Source of the DNA: an uncultured Flavobacteriales bacterium | GTDB lineage: Bacteria; Bacteroidota; Bacteroidia; Flavobacteriales_D; Crocinitomicaceae | NCBI GenBank assembly: GCA_913054135.1 | Contig: CAJXJK010000006.1 | Location: 1-64,000, forward strand | DNA: 64,000 bases | Direction: 5' to 3' | Part shown: piece after piece, positions 56,461 to 64,000 of the stretch | How positions within the stretch are numbered: position 1 is the stretch's first letter | Layout: each line of letters starts with the position of its first letter | Position numbers and translations under genes: made by a program | The notes under the pieces: model-generated | Told to the model about the DNA's origin: nothing | The model's input: only the letters and a program-made list of their open reading frames with translations | Database searches by the model: none

Positions 56461-56652
56461 TTAAAGTACTTTTACTCTAACCGCGTTTAATCCTTTTTTT
56501 CCTTCTTCAAGTTCAAATTCAACTTTGTCTCCTTCTCTGATTTCGTCGATCAAACCTGATACGTGTACGAAATGTTCTTTCTCTGATTCGTCTTCTAAGA
56601 TGAAACCAAATCCTTTGGCATCATTGAAGAACTTTACTGTTCCTTTATTCAT
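56461..56652 (-). CDS. Cold-shock protein, single CSD
   Basis: A 63-residue cold-shock domain protein that binds single-stranded RNA and DNA. RNP1 KGFGFI is at 13-18 and RNP2 HFVHV at 27-31; the full five-strand barrel fits. It acts as an RNA chaperone. It has its own promoter, a hairpin in the leader and a terminator, so it is monocistronic. The related CSD protein at 58.4 kb has a long basic extension. Confidence 0.93.
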   Translation of the reverse strand: MNKGTVKFFNDAKGFGFILEDESEKEHFVHVSGLIDEIREGDKVEFELEEGKKGLNAVRVKVL

Positions 56653-56669
56653 TATATTAATTTATTAAA

Positions 56670-56685
56670 GTAGCATAGTTGCTAC
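56670..56685 (-). promoter_or_regulatory. Leader hairpin of the cold-shock gene
   Basis: GTAGCA (56670-56675) and TGCTAC (56680-56685) form a six-pair hairpin with a four-base loop, 17 bases before the ATG. It is a plausible temperature-dependent leader element. Confidence 0.4.
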
Positions 56686-56696
56686 CAATTATTTGG

Positions 56697-56726
56697 CAAA
56701 TATAGTAGATACGTCCAATTTTCAAA
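56697..56726 (-). promoter_or_regulatory. Full Bacteroidota-type promoter of the cold-shock gene
   Basis: On the minus strand TTTG (complement of 56723-56726), an 18-base spacer and TATATTTG (complement of 56697-56704). The predicted leader is about 40 bases long. Confidence 0.7.
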
Positions 56727-56914
56727 CATAAATCGCTCATTTTTAACTGAATACTTCTAAGAGTGATTTGTTCAAAAGCTTTGAAAGCATTGATTTTGTT
56801 GAAGTTAGAGAAGCTTTTAAGCCTCTAAAATAAATTCAATTAAAAATTTGGAGGTAATTAAAAAACTCTTGAATTCTCGAAATAGCGACATTTTAGGGGA
56901 TTTAATTCTATAGA

Positions 56915-57403
56915 TTACCCTCTTGTTAGCTCTTCTATAATGTTCTTTTGTGCTGGGTATTGTTTGATGAGGTCTACTCTATCAGCAAGCTTAAAGTCTT
57001 GAAAATCAAAACCAGGTGAAACGGTACATCCCACTAATGAATAAGAATCATCTTCGTCAACACGAGAAGCAAACCAAGATCCTGCCGGTACAACTCCTTG
57101 CAATTGCTCACCTTTTTCAATGTTCTTACCAATTTTAAGTACGGATAAATCTCCTTTTTCGTCAATGATATAAACACTTAAAGCAGAGCCTGCGTGGTAA
57201 TGCCACATTTCGTCTGATTCAATTTTATGAAAAGCCGAGAAGTTTTCTGAAGTAATCAAAAAGTAGATTCCGGTTGAAGCCGAACGTTCTGCTCCATTTC
57301 TGTTTATAACGTTTTCAGATGATCTATAAGTTTCTTTATAGAATCCTCCTTCAGGATGCGCTAGTAAATCTAAGTGATTAACCCAATATTGGACTGTCTT
57401 CAT
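56915..57403 (-). CDS. Cupin-fold protein (DUF985 family)
   Basis: A 162-residue cupin. HPEGGFYKETYRS near 15-28 and WHYHAGSALSVYII near 66-79 are the DUF985 signatures, and the histidines could bind a metal. GDLSVLKIG and VPAGSWFASRV continue the barrel. Members of this family include proteins of unknown enzymatic role. A TATCTTTG element lies 13 bases upstream, inside the tail of the preceding universal-stress gene region. Confidence 0.85.
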   Translation of the reverse strand: MKTVQYWVNHLDLLAHPEGGFYKETYRSSENVINRNGAERSASTGIYFLITSENFSAFHKIESDEMWHYHAGSALSVYIIDEKGDLSVLKIGKNIEKGEQLQGVVPAGSWFASRVDEDDSYSLVGCTVSPGFDFQDFKLADRVDLIKQYPAQKNIIEELTRG

Positions 57404-57416
57404 GAACTTTTTCGTT

Positions 57417-57424
57417 CAAAGATA
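57417..57424 (-). promoter_or_regulatory. TAnnTTTG element of the DUF985 gene
   Basis: Minus-strand TATCTTTG (complement of 57417-57424), 13 bases before the ATG at 57403, in the short gap after the universal-stress gene. Confidence 0.45.
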
Positions 57425-57427
57425 GCG

Positions 57428-58285
57428 TCAATCTTCAAATTTAGTGTTGTCTGAAAATCCAATAAACGGAATATCTACATTGTCGAGTACATCTTTACTG
57501 GCGCTCGCATGAAATATCTTTTGAAACAAAGTAGTTGTGTGAGTGGTCATGGCAATCATGTCTGCCTTTGTTTTATTGGTCATTTCTAAAATTACTTTAG
57601 AGACACCTACTCCAGGTACAACTTCATAGTCTATGTGATCATATGATAAAGAATCACAAAGTTCCTGCACGAGGGTTTCTCTGTAGTTCTCATAATCATC
57701 TCCAATGTGTAATAAATGAATCTTCGCTTTGTGAGGACGAGCCAATTTAATCAACCAGCTCAATGCTCTGGTGTCTTCATGAATCAAGTCGGTAGGATAA
57801 ATAATCTTTTTAAAGTCAACATATTTTGCTGTTGGTGGCACTGCAATGACAGGACAATTGGCCGTTTCAACGAGATGATTCGCTATACCTCCGAAGAATA
57901 CACCCTTTTGAGAGTTCTCATTACGAAATCCTAGAACAACTAGATCATAAGCTTCTGTTGACAAAAGTTTATCAATCTCATTTTTGACATTTCCTTCTAG
58001 CCCTAAACAATCGTAATCTTGATGGTTGAGTTCATATTTCGCAGCCAATGCTTTGAGTTTTCCTTCAACTTCGGCTTTCATGTCATCAGATACTTTCTCT
58101 TGAAGTCTCCTTCCTGGTCCGCTTGAGAAGTTGCTCAATGATCCTACACCTGTGTCCTCCATTTGAGGAACATCATAGATATTAATCATTTTAATATGAC
58201 CGTTAAGATTCTTTACTAGGTCAATTGCATATTGAAATGCGACTTCAGAATTTTTAGAGAAATCAGTTGGAAAAAGTATGTTCAT
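57428..58285 (-). CDS. Tandem universal stress protein
   Basis: A 285-residue protein with two USP domains (about 1-145 and 150-280). The first begins MNILFPTDFSKNSEVAFQYA and ends with VVLGFRNENSQKGVFFGG and CPVIAVPP. The second begins KKIIYPTDLIHEDTRALSW and ends in ADMIAMTTHTT. The ATP-binding G-2x-G-9x-G motif is incomplete in both halves, so nucleotide binding is uncertain. It is likely a cytoplasmic stress-responsive protein. A TACATTTG element precedes the start at about 58308-58315. Confidence 0.9.
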   Translation of the reverse strand: MNILFPTDFSKNSEVAFQYAIDLVKNLNGHIKMINIYDVPQMEDTGVGSLSNFSSGPGRRLQEKVSDDMKAEVEGKLKALAAKYELNHQDYDCLGLEGNVKNEIDKLLSTEAYDLVVLGFRNENSQKGVFFGGIANHLVETANCPVIAVPPTAKYVDFKKIIYPTDLIHEDTRALSWLIKLARPHKAKIHLLHIGDDYENYRETLVQELCDSLSYDHIDYEVVPGVGVSKVILEMTNKTKADMIAMTTHTTTLFQKIFHASASKDVLDNVDIPFIGFSDNTKFED

Positions 58286-58384
58286 TTTGCTTGATTAAGA
58301 ATTTGGTCAAATGTAATTCTGATTAACATTAAAATATATGACCCCTGTCAGATGAATAGATGACATCTTACTAAAGTTTGGGCC

Positions 58385-58418
58385 AAAAAAAAGAGCCACA
58401 TAGATTGTAGCTCTTTTT
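58385..58418 (-). terminator. Intrinsic terminator of the CSD-extension gene
   Basis: AAAAGAGCCACA (58389-58400) pairs with TGTAGCTCTTTT (58406-58417) with one mismatch. On the minus strand a run of about eight T residues follows. Confidence 0.75.
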
Positions 58419-58438
58419 ACATTTATAATTTTTGAATC

Positions 58439-58945
58439 CTATTCTTCTTCGTCTTCAGCTGGCGGAACATATGCTGGCGTGTATGCTGCAATCTTCTTAA
58501 CCTTTACTGCTGCCATTCCTTTTTGTCCTGGCTCTAATTCAAATTGAACTTTATCACCTTCAGCAATTGGTTCTCTTGCGTTATTGATATGAACAAAGTA
58601 TGAATCTTGAGAATCTTTGTCTTTAATAAATCCGTAACCTTTGTCGTCGTTAAAGAATGATACTTTTCCTTCGTGGATAGGATCCACTTCAGGCATATCT
58701 TCTTTCTTATAACCTAACTGGATATTCTCAGCTTTGATTTCTTTTCTTTTCTTAGTCGGATCTGGCGGAGTATCAGAAATAACTCCGTTTTCGTCAACAT
58801 AGGCCATCATAGAGTCGAGACCTCCGCCTCCTCCATTTTCCTTCTCTTCTTTACGAGCCAATCTCTTAGCTTCCTTCTCTTTTCTCTTTTGTGCTTTTTT
58901 CTTTTCTTTTTCTTTCTTTCCGAAAGTTTCACTTGATCTAGCCAT
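58439..58945 (-). CDS. Cold-shock domain protein with basic N-terminal extension
   Basis: A 168-residue protein. About 1-38 is a lysine-rich coiled helix (KEKEKKKAQKRKEKEAKRL). A glycine stretch and an acidic linker follow. The cold-shock domain spans about 92-155, with RNP1 KGYGFI and RNP2 YFVHI. The tail (AYTPAYVPPAEDEEE) is acidic. The basic extension probably adds RNA or ribosome contact. A TACTTTTG element lies upstream at 58993-59000. Confidence 0.85.
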   Translation of the reverse strand: MARSSETFGKKEKEKKKAQKRKEKEAKRLARKEEKENGGGGGLDSMMAYVDENGVISDTPPDPTKKRKEIKAENIQLGYKKEDMPEVDPIHEGKVSFFNDDKGYGFIKDKDSQDSYFVHINNAREPIAEGDKVQFELEPGQKGMAAVKVKKIAAYTPAYVPPAEDEEE

Positions 58946-59186
58946 GTATTATTGTTGCTTAAGTCAGTTGTTTATTGTTTTACTGACGATTACAAAAGTA
59001 GTTCAAAATAATTAGGAATGAAATAAATCAGGCATTTTTCCAGAAAACTCCCAGCATTTTTTCCACTCATCATCAACATTTTTCCTTCTAAATTGTTCTG
59101 CTAGTTGAAATTCAAAAGTAGAATTAACTTTATTGTAAACATTGGACATCCAAACCGTCCAATCAAAAAATTTAAATCAAAATTAT

Positions 59187-60035
59187 ATGAAAAAGGTATT
59201 ATTAACTGCTCTCGTTTTTGCAGGGTTTTCAATGGCTTCAACTGCTCAAGTAAAATCACCGCAACCAAGTCCGTCTGCTTCTATCAGCCAAACTATTGGC
59301 TTAACAGATATTCAAATAGATTACTCTAGACCTGGTGTGAAAGGAAGAGAGATTTTTGGGGATTTAGTTCCTTTTGGAAAAGTTTGGAGAACTGGTGCGA
59401 ATAAGGCAGTACAGTTTTCTACATCTACTAAAATTACAATCGAAGGAAAAGATGTTCCGGCTGGTAATTATGCTTTATTCACTATTCCTAATGAGAAGAC
59501 TTGGAATGTGATGCTTTATTCAGAGACTGAAATTTGGGGAACTCCTGAAAAATGGATTGACTCTTTAGAGGTTTTAAATGTTGAAGTTCCAGTAAAAAAG
59601 TTATCTGAATCTATGGAGAGCTTTACGATTTCAATTGACAACATTGTTGGTGGTAGCACGGCTGATCTTAGCATTGGATGGTCAACAACTGAGGTGACAT
59701 TGACAATTGGAGCGCCAACAAATGAGATCGCTCAAGAAAGCATTGATAAAACAATGGCAGGACCATCTGCTAATGACTACTATCGTTCTGCGAGTTTTTA
59801 TCTTGAGCAAAAGAAAGATTTGAAACAAGCTCATGCTTGGGTTAAGAAAGCTATTGAGATGAGAGGTGAAGAAGCATTTTGGATGTTAAGACGTCAGTCA
59901 TTAATTGAAGCGGAATTAGGAATGACTAAAGAAGCTATTGCAACTGCCAAGCGTTCAATGGCATCTGCTGAGAAGGCTGGCAATACTGATTACGTAAAGA
60001 TGAACAAAGACTCTATCGAAGAATGGAGTAAATAG
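59187..60035 (+). CDS. Exported DUF2911 protein with TPR-like C-terminus
   Basis: A 282-residue protein. The start at 59187 gives a signal peptide (MKKVLLTALVFAGFSMASTAQ); an in-frame ATG 45 bases upstream only adds a polar extension. The DUF2911 domain covers about 22-165, with SQTIGLTDIQIDYSRPGVKG near the start and GNYALFTIPNEKTWNVML, and its function is unknown. About 190-282 is a TPR-like helical region (YRSASFYLEQKKDLKQAHAW). It is widespread in Bacteroidota. It ends in a good terminator. Confidence 0.85.
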   Translation: MKKVLLTALVFAGFSMASTAQVKSPQPSPSASISQTIGLTDIQIDYSRPGVKGREIFGDLVPFGKVWRTGANKAVQFSTSTKITIEGKDVPAGNYALFTIPNEKTWNVMLYSETEIWGTPEKWIDSLEVLNVEVPVKKLSESMESFTISIDNIVGGSTADLSIGWSTTEVTLTIGAPTNEIAQESIDKTMAGPSANDYYRSASFYLEQKKDLKQAHAWVKKAIEMRGEEAFWMLRRQSLIEAELGMTKEAIATAKRSMASAEKAGNTDYVKMNKDSIEEWSK

Positions 60036-60061
60036 TCTTTTATTGATTTTATAAAGAATGA

Positions 60062-60090
60062 GGGTCTGCCGTTTTGGTGGACCCTTTTTT
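60062..60090 (+). terminator. Intrinsic terminator after the DUF2911 gene
   Basis: GGGTCTGCC (60062-60070) pairs with GGTGGACCC (60076-60084), with two G-U pairs, followed by six T residues. Confidence 0.8.
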
Positions 60091-60091
60091 A

Positions 60092-61804
60092 TTAATCTAA
60101 AATCTCATCACTATCAATAACACTAGGCTCTTTATCTCTAAGAGTCTGCTGTATTATCCATGCAATTGCAATTACCAAGCCCGAGCCGATTGCATTGTAC
60201 CATAAGTATCCCAATTGAAATTTATCTGGGAAGTACACTGTTAAGAAATGGAGAGAAAGAACAGCCAGCTGAGCAGTGATTCCTCCTATCAAAACGGCTT
60301 GACCTTTTATTTTTTTGAAAAAGAACGCCACTAAGAAAACACCTAAGATTGTTCCGTAAAATAGGGACCCTAGAATGTTAACCAATTGTATTAAGTTCTC
60401 AAAGAGCCCTGCGGTTAAGGCGATCATTATGGCGAGTAACCCCCACCCTACAGTCAATAGTTTCGATACTCGTAAATCCTTTTTCTCATCCTCTTTCTTT
60501 GACCAGAATTTCTTATAAAAATCAATGGTAGATGTAGAGGCTAAAGCATTCAGTTCTCCGGCAGTTGATGACATTGCAGCTGAGAATATAACAGCCAATA
60601 AAAGCCCAATTAATCCGGGTGGAAGAAAGTTTAATACGAATGTCAAAAAGATATAATCACTGTCCTTTTCTTCATAGCCAGGATCATATATCATTAATTT
60701 CTCTTTGTATACACCTCTTAAGGAGTCTTGTTGAGTTTGTAATCTTTCAACTGAAGAAAAGTCAGAAGATGATTCTTTTGAAAGTTCAATAAGCTTGCCA
60801 CGTTTAAGAGCAAAGACTGAATTGTATTGTTCTTCAATTTCAGAAAGGCTTTCATATTGCTGTTCTGTTATATCTGCCGTGGTTTCATTAAAAACAATCG
60901 GAGGTCTATTGAATTGAAAAGAAACGAAAAGCATCACACCAATAAAGAGGATGAAGAACTGCATAGGGATTTTCATGATACCATTAAACATCAGCCCTAA
61001 ACGAGATTCTTTCAAGGTTTTTCCTCCAAGGTATCTCTGAACTTGTGATTGGTCAGTTCCGAAGTAAGACAAGAAAAGAAACAACCCTCCCGTTAGGCCT
61101 GTGAACAAGGTGTACTTTTTAGAAAGATCAAATTCAGTATCAATTATTTCCATCTTACCCAGCTGCCCAGCAATATCTATCCCTTCAGACATACTCACCG
61201 TTTCAGGAAAACTCTGAAGTACATAGTAGAATGCACAAAACATACCACCCATGATAATAGCCATTTGCCATTTTTGAGTTAATGAAACAGCCCTACTCCC
61301 ACCTGATACTGTGTAAAGGATAACAAGACCACCAATTAAAAGGCAAGTCAGTGTTAGATCCCATTTAAGTAGAGTAGATAAAATGATTGCCGGCGCATAA
61401 ATGGTGATTCCGGCAGCCAATCCTCTTCCCATTAAAAATAGAAAAGCGGTAAACGCCCTCACTTTGACATCAAACCTCTGCTCTAAGTATTGGTATGCTG
61501 TAAAGACCTTTAGCCTGTAATAGATTGGCAGAAAGAAAATGGATATCAGAATCATTGCCAGGGGTAATCCAAAATAGAATTGAATGAATCCCATTCCGCT
61601 CTCGTACGCTTGTCCTGGTGTTGATAAGAATGTGATTGCACTGGCTTGGGTGGCCATTATTGAAAGTCCAATCGTCATCCATCCTTCTGAATTATTTCCT
61701 TTCAAATAACCTTCTAGGTTTTTGTTTTTTCTTGTTTTCCAAGAACCATAAACAGCTATGGTTAAAAGAGTTAGAAGAAGTACGGTCCAATCTAACCAAG
61801 CCAT
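60092..61804 (-). CDS. Sodium:solute symporter (SSS family)
   Basis: A 570-residue inner-membrane symporter with about thirteen TM helices of the SLC5/SSS type. Signatures include SIMATQASAITFLSTPGQAYE in the first helices, a Na+-site helix GLLLAVIFSAAMSSTAGELNAL, and TVSGGSRAVSLT. A long polar insert (about 295-375) lies on the outside. Its start overlaps the stop of the 36-residue peptide gene by one base (TAATG), so translation is coupled. With the upstream PIG-L deacetylase, this suggests uptake of a sugar or its deacetylated derivative, but the substrate is not known. Confidence 0.9.
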   Translation of the reverse strand: MAWLDWTVLLLTLLTIAVYGSWKTRKNKNLEGYLKGNNSEGWMTIGLSIMATQASAITFLSTPGQAYESGMGFIQFYFGLPLAMILISIFFLPIYYRLKVFTAYQYLEQRFDVKVRAFTAFLFLMGRGLAAGITIYAPAIILSTLLKWDLTLTCLLIGGLVILYTVSGGSRAVSLTQKWQMAIIMGGMFCAFYYVLQSFPETVSMSEGIDIAGQLGKMEIIDTEFDLSKKYTLFTGLTGGLFLFLSYFGTDQSQVQRYLGGKTLKESRLGLMFNGIMKIPMQFFILFIGVMLFVSFQFNRPPIVFNETTADITEQQYESLSEIEEQYNSVFALKRGKLIELSKESSSDFSSVERLQTQQDSLRGVYKEKLMIYDPGYEEKDSDYIFLTFVLNFLPPGLIGLLLAVIFSAAMSSTAGELNALASTSTIDFYKKFWSKKEDEKKDLRVSKLLTVGWGLLAIMIALTAGLFENLIQLVNILGSLFYGTILGVFLVAFFFKKIKGQAVLIGGITAQLAVLSLHFLTVYFPDKFQLGYLWYNAIGSGLVIAIAWIIQQTLRDKEPSVIDSDEILD

Positions 61805-61914
61805 TATTTGTATGAATTAGTTATGAGTAAATAGATGGTGATTTGTAATGCTAAAAACAGCATTAATCCCCAATACCAGGCTTTCCAATTGGTTTTATTC
61901 TCTTCTTGATTCAT
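61804..61914 (-). CDS. 36-residue single-span membrane peptide
   Basis: An ATG-started frame of 36 codons between the deacetylase and symporter genes: MNQEENKTNWKAWYWG, then a hydrophobic helix to about residue 31 and a short polar tail. The ATG overlaps the upstream stop (ATGA) and the stop overlaps the downstream ATG (TAATG). This double coupling argues that it is translated. It may be a small subunit or assembly partner of the symporter, as other SSS transporters have small partners, but no family is assigned. Confidence 0.65.
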   Translation of the reverse strand: MNQEENKTNWKAWYWGLMLFLALQITIYLLITNSYK

Positions 61915-64000
61915 TTCTGATAGCTTAAGATATTGGCAAATAGTCTGTAAGCGCCTACCACGCCATTTGGTAGTTCTCTGAAGAATGATATTCCTGTATA
62001 AACAAATTGACCTTTACCGTGCTTCGCAACAATCAATGCTCCTGTTTGTGGATCTTCGCCTATGTCGTTCCAAGAGAAGAGAGTTTCGTATTCTTTACTC
62101 CAATGGGAGGCAAAATATAGCCCTCTTTCTTGCACCCAACCGTCAAAATCTTCTTTGGTTAACTTGTTTGGTGATTGTATTATTTGATGTTTTGGATTGA
62201 GGAAAGTCACCTCCGCTTCTTCTTCTGTCACCCTATTTCTAGATAGTTTGAAAGGATATGGACCAAATTCTTTCTCTCTCAATGCACGCGAAGCTGTGTT
62301 GTATTGCATAACAAGGTTTCCTCCTTCTTCAACATATTTGTAAAGCTGATCATTATAATTCGCAAGATCTTTATGAACGTTATAAGCTCTGATTCCAATC
62401 AATACGGTTTGAAATGGACTCAAATCAGTTGTAGCTAAGTCTTCAACCTTCAATTCTTTGACTTCAAAACCTAATTCTCTTATCGCAGCAGGTACTGCAT
62501 CTACTACCCCAGTTATGTAAGCTATTTTTCCTTTATTGATTTCAGCATCAAGCTTAATACATTTCAATTTAGTAGGATTCATAAGTGTTTGAGTGGGAAT
62601 ATGATCATATGCTATTTCTTGATACGAGTAAATTCTTTCTCCTTGACCATTTGTTAATGTGAGATTCCCATCTTTACTTTTTGCCGTGCTTTTGAGCTCA
62701 AACTCTAACCATTTCTCAGCATGCTTGGTCGGCATTTCAAGATTAAATGAATTAGGCGCTACCTCCCATCCTTCAGGAGCTTTAAGTGTGATAGTGTTGT
62801 TTAGCCCTTCTTTAAAATTGTGAACCTTCATCCTCACAACTTTTGATTCTCCTGGTTTGATTAGACTGATTTTTTGGTCAAAACTGACCGCAAATTGAGG
62901 TGTTGCTATTAAATCTCTTCTCTTTTCACCATAATCCGGGACCCTCCATTTGTATTCAATTGGAATCTCAAGACTTACATCTATATTGTTGATTTCCATA
63001 TTTATAGATGCAGTCAATGAAGGTTTTGCTTCAGCTAAACCTCTTTCGTCTTGATTATCAATTGCGAATACGTCTGTAAACTCATTTCTAAGCCAATATG
63101 GGCCTCCCAAAATGGTGCTAGGCGTGAAGCTTAATTCTTCATTTAGTTTTTGATTCGCCTTTAATAGAACAGATTTGCTCTTTGTATTTTGATTGTTAAT
63201 GTCCACTGATTTCAGTGTGATCTCTGAGTTAGAGCGATTTACTGCGTTGACAGAGAGCTTCAGTTCTTCACCTGAAATGAAGGCAAAGTCATCAGAAACA
63301 ATTTCTAGATTAAGTCCAAGGCAATTTTGAATAAGCTCAGCACAACGCTCCAATTTCTCATCTTTAAATGAAGACTCTTCCAGTTTTTGAAGTTCTTCAT
63401 AAATATTTAGTAAGTAAGGCACATTGTTCTCTGGCTCAATGAAATCAAATGATTCAAGCAACTCATTGAAGAGTTTATCTGTTTCTGAATTAAGTTCAGA
63501 AGACCAGTTTTTATCATTGTTTTCAAAGAATGAATCTTGAATTTTTTTACCTCCTAAGTGCTCGAAGTATTCAATGCGTTCTCCTCTTTCAATAATAGCT
63601 CCAAAGCCTTGACACTTGTGTTCTGATCTGGCTAAGGTTCCGATTTCATTGTAAGACATTCCAAGTTGAGGATTATACCCTCCGATATCGGCTACAAAAT
63701 AATTGTCATTTCCCTTAGCGCTATCGGCTATCTCTTTGTTCCACCAGTATGATGTGTTCCAATAAATTGAAGAGGTTTCCCAAGTTCCTATTTGTTTCAC
63801 TTCCTCTGACATATAGTTCTCGTCTGCAGCTTTTGAGAATGCTTCTATAGCTAGCATTGCCGAAGCAGTGTGGTGTCCGTGTCCTCCCCTTTTGTCTGGA
63901 GGGAAACGAGTGATAATTACATCTGGTTTAAACAATCTAATTACTCTAACCACATCAGATAAAATATCATCTTTCTCCCATTTTTCTAAGGATTCTTTAG
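61911..64000 (-). CDS. PIG-L/LmbE-type deacetylase, N-terminus outside the window
   Basis: A leftward gene that is open to the window edge. Its N-terminus is missing, so the first 696 residues seen include SDVVRVIRLFKPDVIITRFP and the HGHHTASAMLAIEAF metal motif of PIG-L. The usual N-terminal AHPDD motif must lie outside. An in-frame GTG at 63953 is internal, not a start. After the deacetylase core come beta-sandwich domains and a C-terminal glutamine-amidotransferase-like region (about the last 200 residues, with VLIGIRAYNVHKDL and GNLVMQYNTA). It is coupled to the 36-residue peptide and the symporter. The substrate is probably an N-acetylated sugar. Confidence 0.85.
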   Translation of the reverse strand, partial: KESLEKWEKDDILSDVVRVIRLFKPDVIITRFPPDKRGGHGHHTASAMLAIEAFSKAADENYMSEEVKQIGTWETSSIYWNTSYWWNKEIADSAKGNDNYFVADIGGYNPQLGMSYNEIGTLARSEHKCQGFGAIIERGERIEYFEHLGGKKIQDSFFENNDKNWSSELNSETDKLFNELLESFDFIEPENNVPYLLNIYEELQKLEESSFKDEKLERCAELIQNCLGLNLEIVSDDFAFISGEELKLSVNAVNRSNSEITLKSVDINNQNTKSKSVLLKANQKLNEELSFTPSTILGGPYWLRNEFTDVFAIDNQDERGLAEAKPSLTASINMEINNIDVSLEIPIEYKWRVPDYGEKRRDLIATPQFAVSFDQKISLIKPGESKVVRMKVHNFKEGLNNTITLKAPEGWEVAPNSFNLEMPTKHAEKWLEFELKSTAKSKDGNLTLTNGQGERIYSYQEIAYDHIPTQTLMNPTKLKCIKLDAEINKGKIAYITGVVDAVPAAIRELGFEVKELKVEDLATTDLSPFQTVLIGIRAYNVHKDLANYNDQLYKYVEEGGNLVMQYNTASRALREKEFGPYPFKLSRNRVTEEEAEVTFLNPKHQIIQSPNKLTKEDFDGWVQERGLYFASHWSKEYETLFSWNDIGEDPQTGALIVAKHGKGQFVYTGISFFRELPNGVVGAYRLFANILSYQK

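Noticed and set aside
63953-63953. GTG as a start codon for the PIG-L deacetylase
   Set aside because: The frame is open to the window edge with matching protein sequence upstream, and the essential N-terminal motif is still missing, so the true start lies outside.

Overview
The window reads as chromosomal DNA of a Bacteroidota bacterium, most likely a free-living, probably marine, member of the Flavobacteriales. The base composition is AT-rich. Several exported proteins end in type IX secretion (T9SS) sorting domains, one of them of the CHU_C/type B kind. There is a TonB-dependent receptor with a carboxypeptidase-like N-terminal domain. Many genes are preceded by the Bacteroidota promoter element TAnnTTTG rather than by clear Shine-Dalgarno sequences. 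I see no tRNA, rRNA, CRISPR array, insertion sequence, prophage or integrase, so this looks like stable core and lineage-specific chromosome.

Layout. 1-6.1 kb: the start of sucD, mnmE, then a leftward run of FadL-type outer-membrane transporter, SGNH-like lipoprotein and T9SS-exported esterase (a likely lipid/ester-use operon), and a STAS-like gene broken by one in-frame stop. 6.1-8.8 kb: a TonB-dependent receptor. 8.9-17.9 kb: topoisomerase IV parE and parC, with three envelope/secreted-protein genes between them and a YCF48-like lipoprotein overlapping the end of parC. 18-22.7 kb: a 1,533-residue TPR-membrane-PAS-GAF-SpoIIE phosphatase. 22.7-31.6 kb: a bestrophin-like membrane protein, FMN reductase, small lipoprotein, polytopic membrane protein, a WD40-caspase fusion, an IF2_N-like charged protein, an HNH-type mini-protein and a queuosine-precursor transporter. 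31.7-38.7 kb: clpC divergent from gyrA, followed by a TPR protein.

38.7-44 kb is the most unusual stretch. Five small STAS/SpoIIAA-like paralogues (DUF7793-type), all leftward, surround a rightward ECF sigma factor and its overlapping membrane partner; the broken copy at 5.7 kb is a sixth. 44-49 kb holds a prolyl oligopeptidase, three small secreted unknowns and an internally duplicated membrane protein. 49-55.6 kb holds a secreted coiled-coil protein, a SiaC-type phosphoprotein followed by a TPR class III adenylate cyclase, and a large T9SS metalloprotease. 55.6-64 kb holds a nearly cargo-free T9SS-domain protein, two cold-shock-domain genes, a DUF985 cupin, a tandem universal stress protein, a DUF2911 protein, and a leftward coupled operon of PIG-L/LmbE deacetylase, a 36-residue membrane peptide and a sodium:solute symporter.

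How the genes fit together: DNA topology (gyrA, parC, parE), RNA modification (mnmE, a pseudouridine synthase, queuosine-precursor uptake) and proteostasis (clpC) form the core. Around them is a dense signalling layer: SpoIIE phosphatase, SiaC, adenylate cyclase, ECF sigma factor and STAS-like proteins. All are families used elsewhere in phosphorylation-controlled partner switching, but their connection here is inference.
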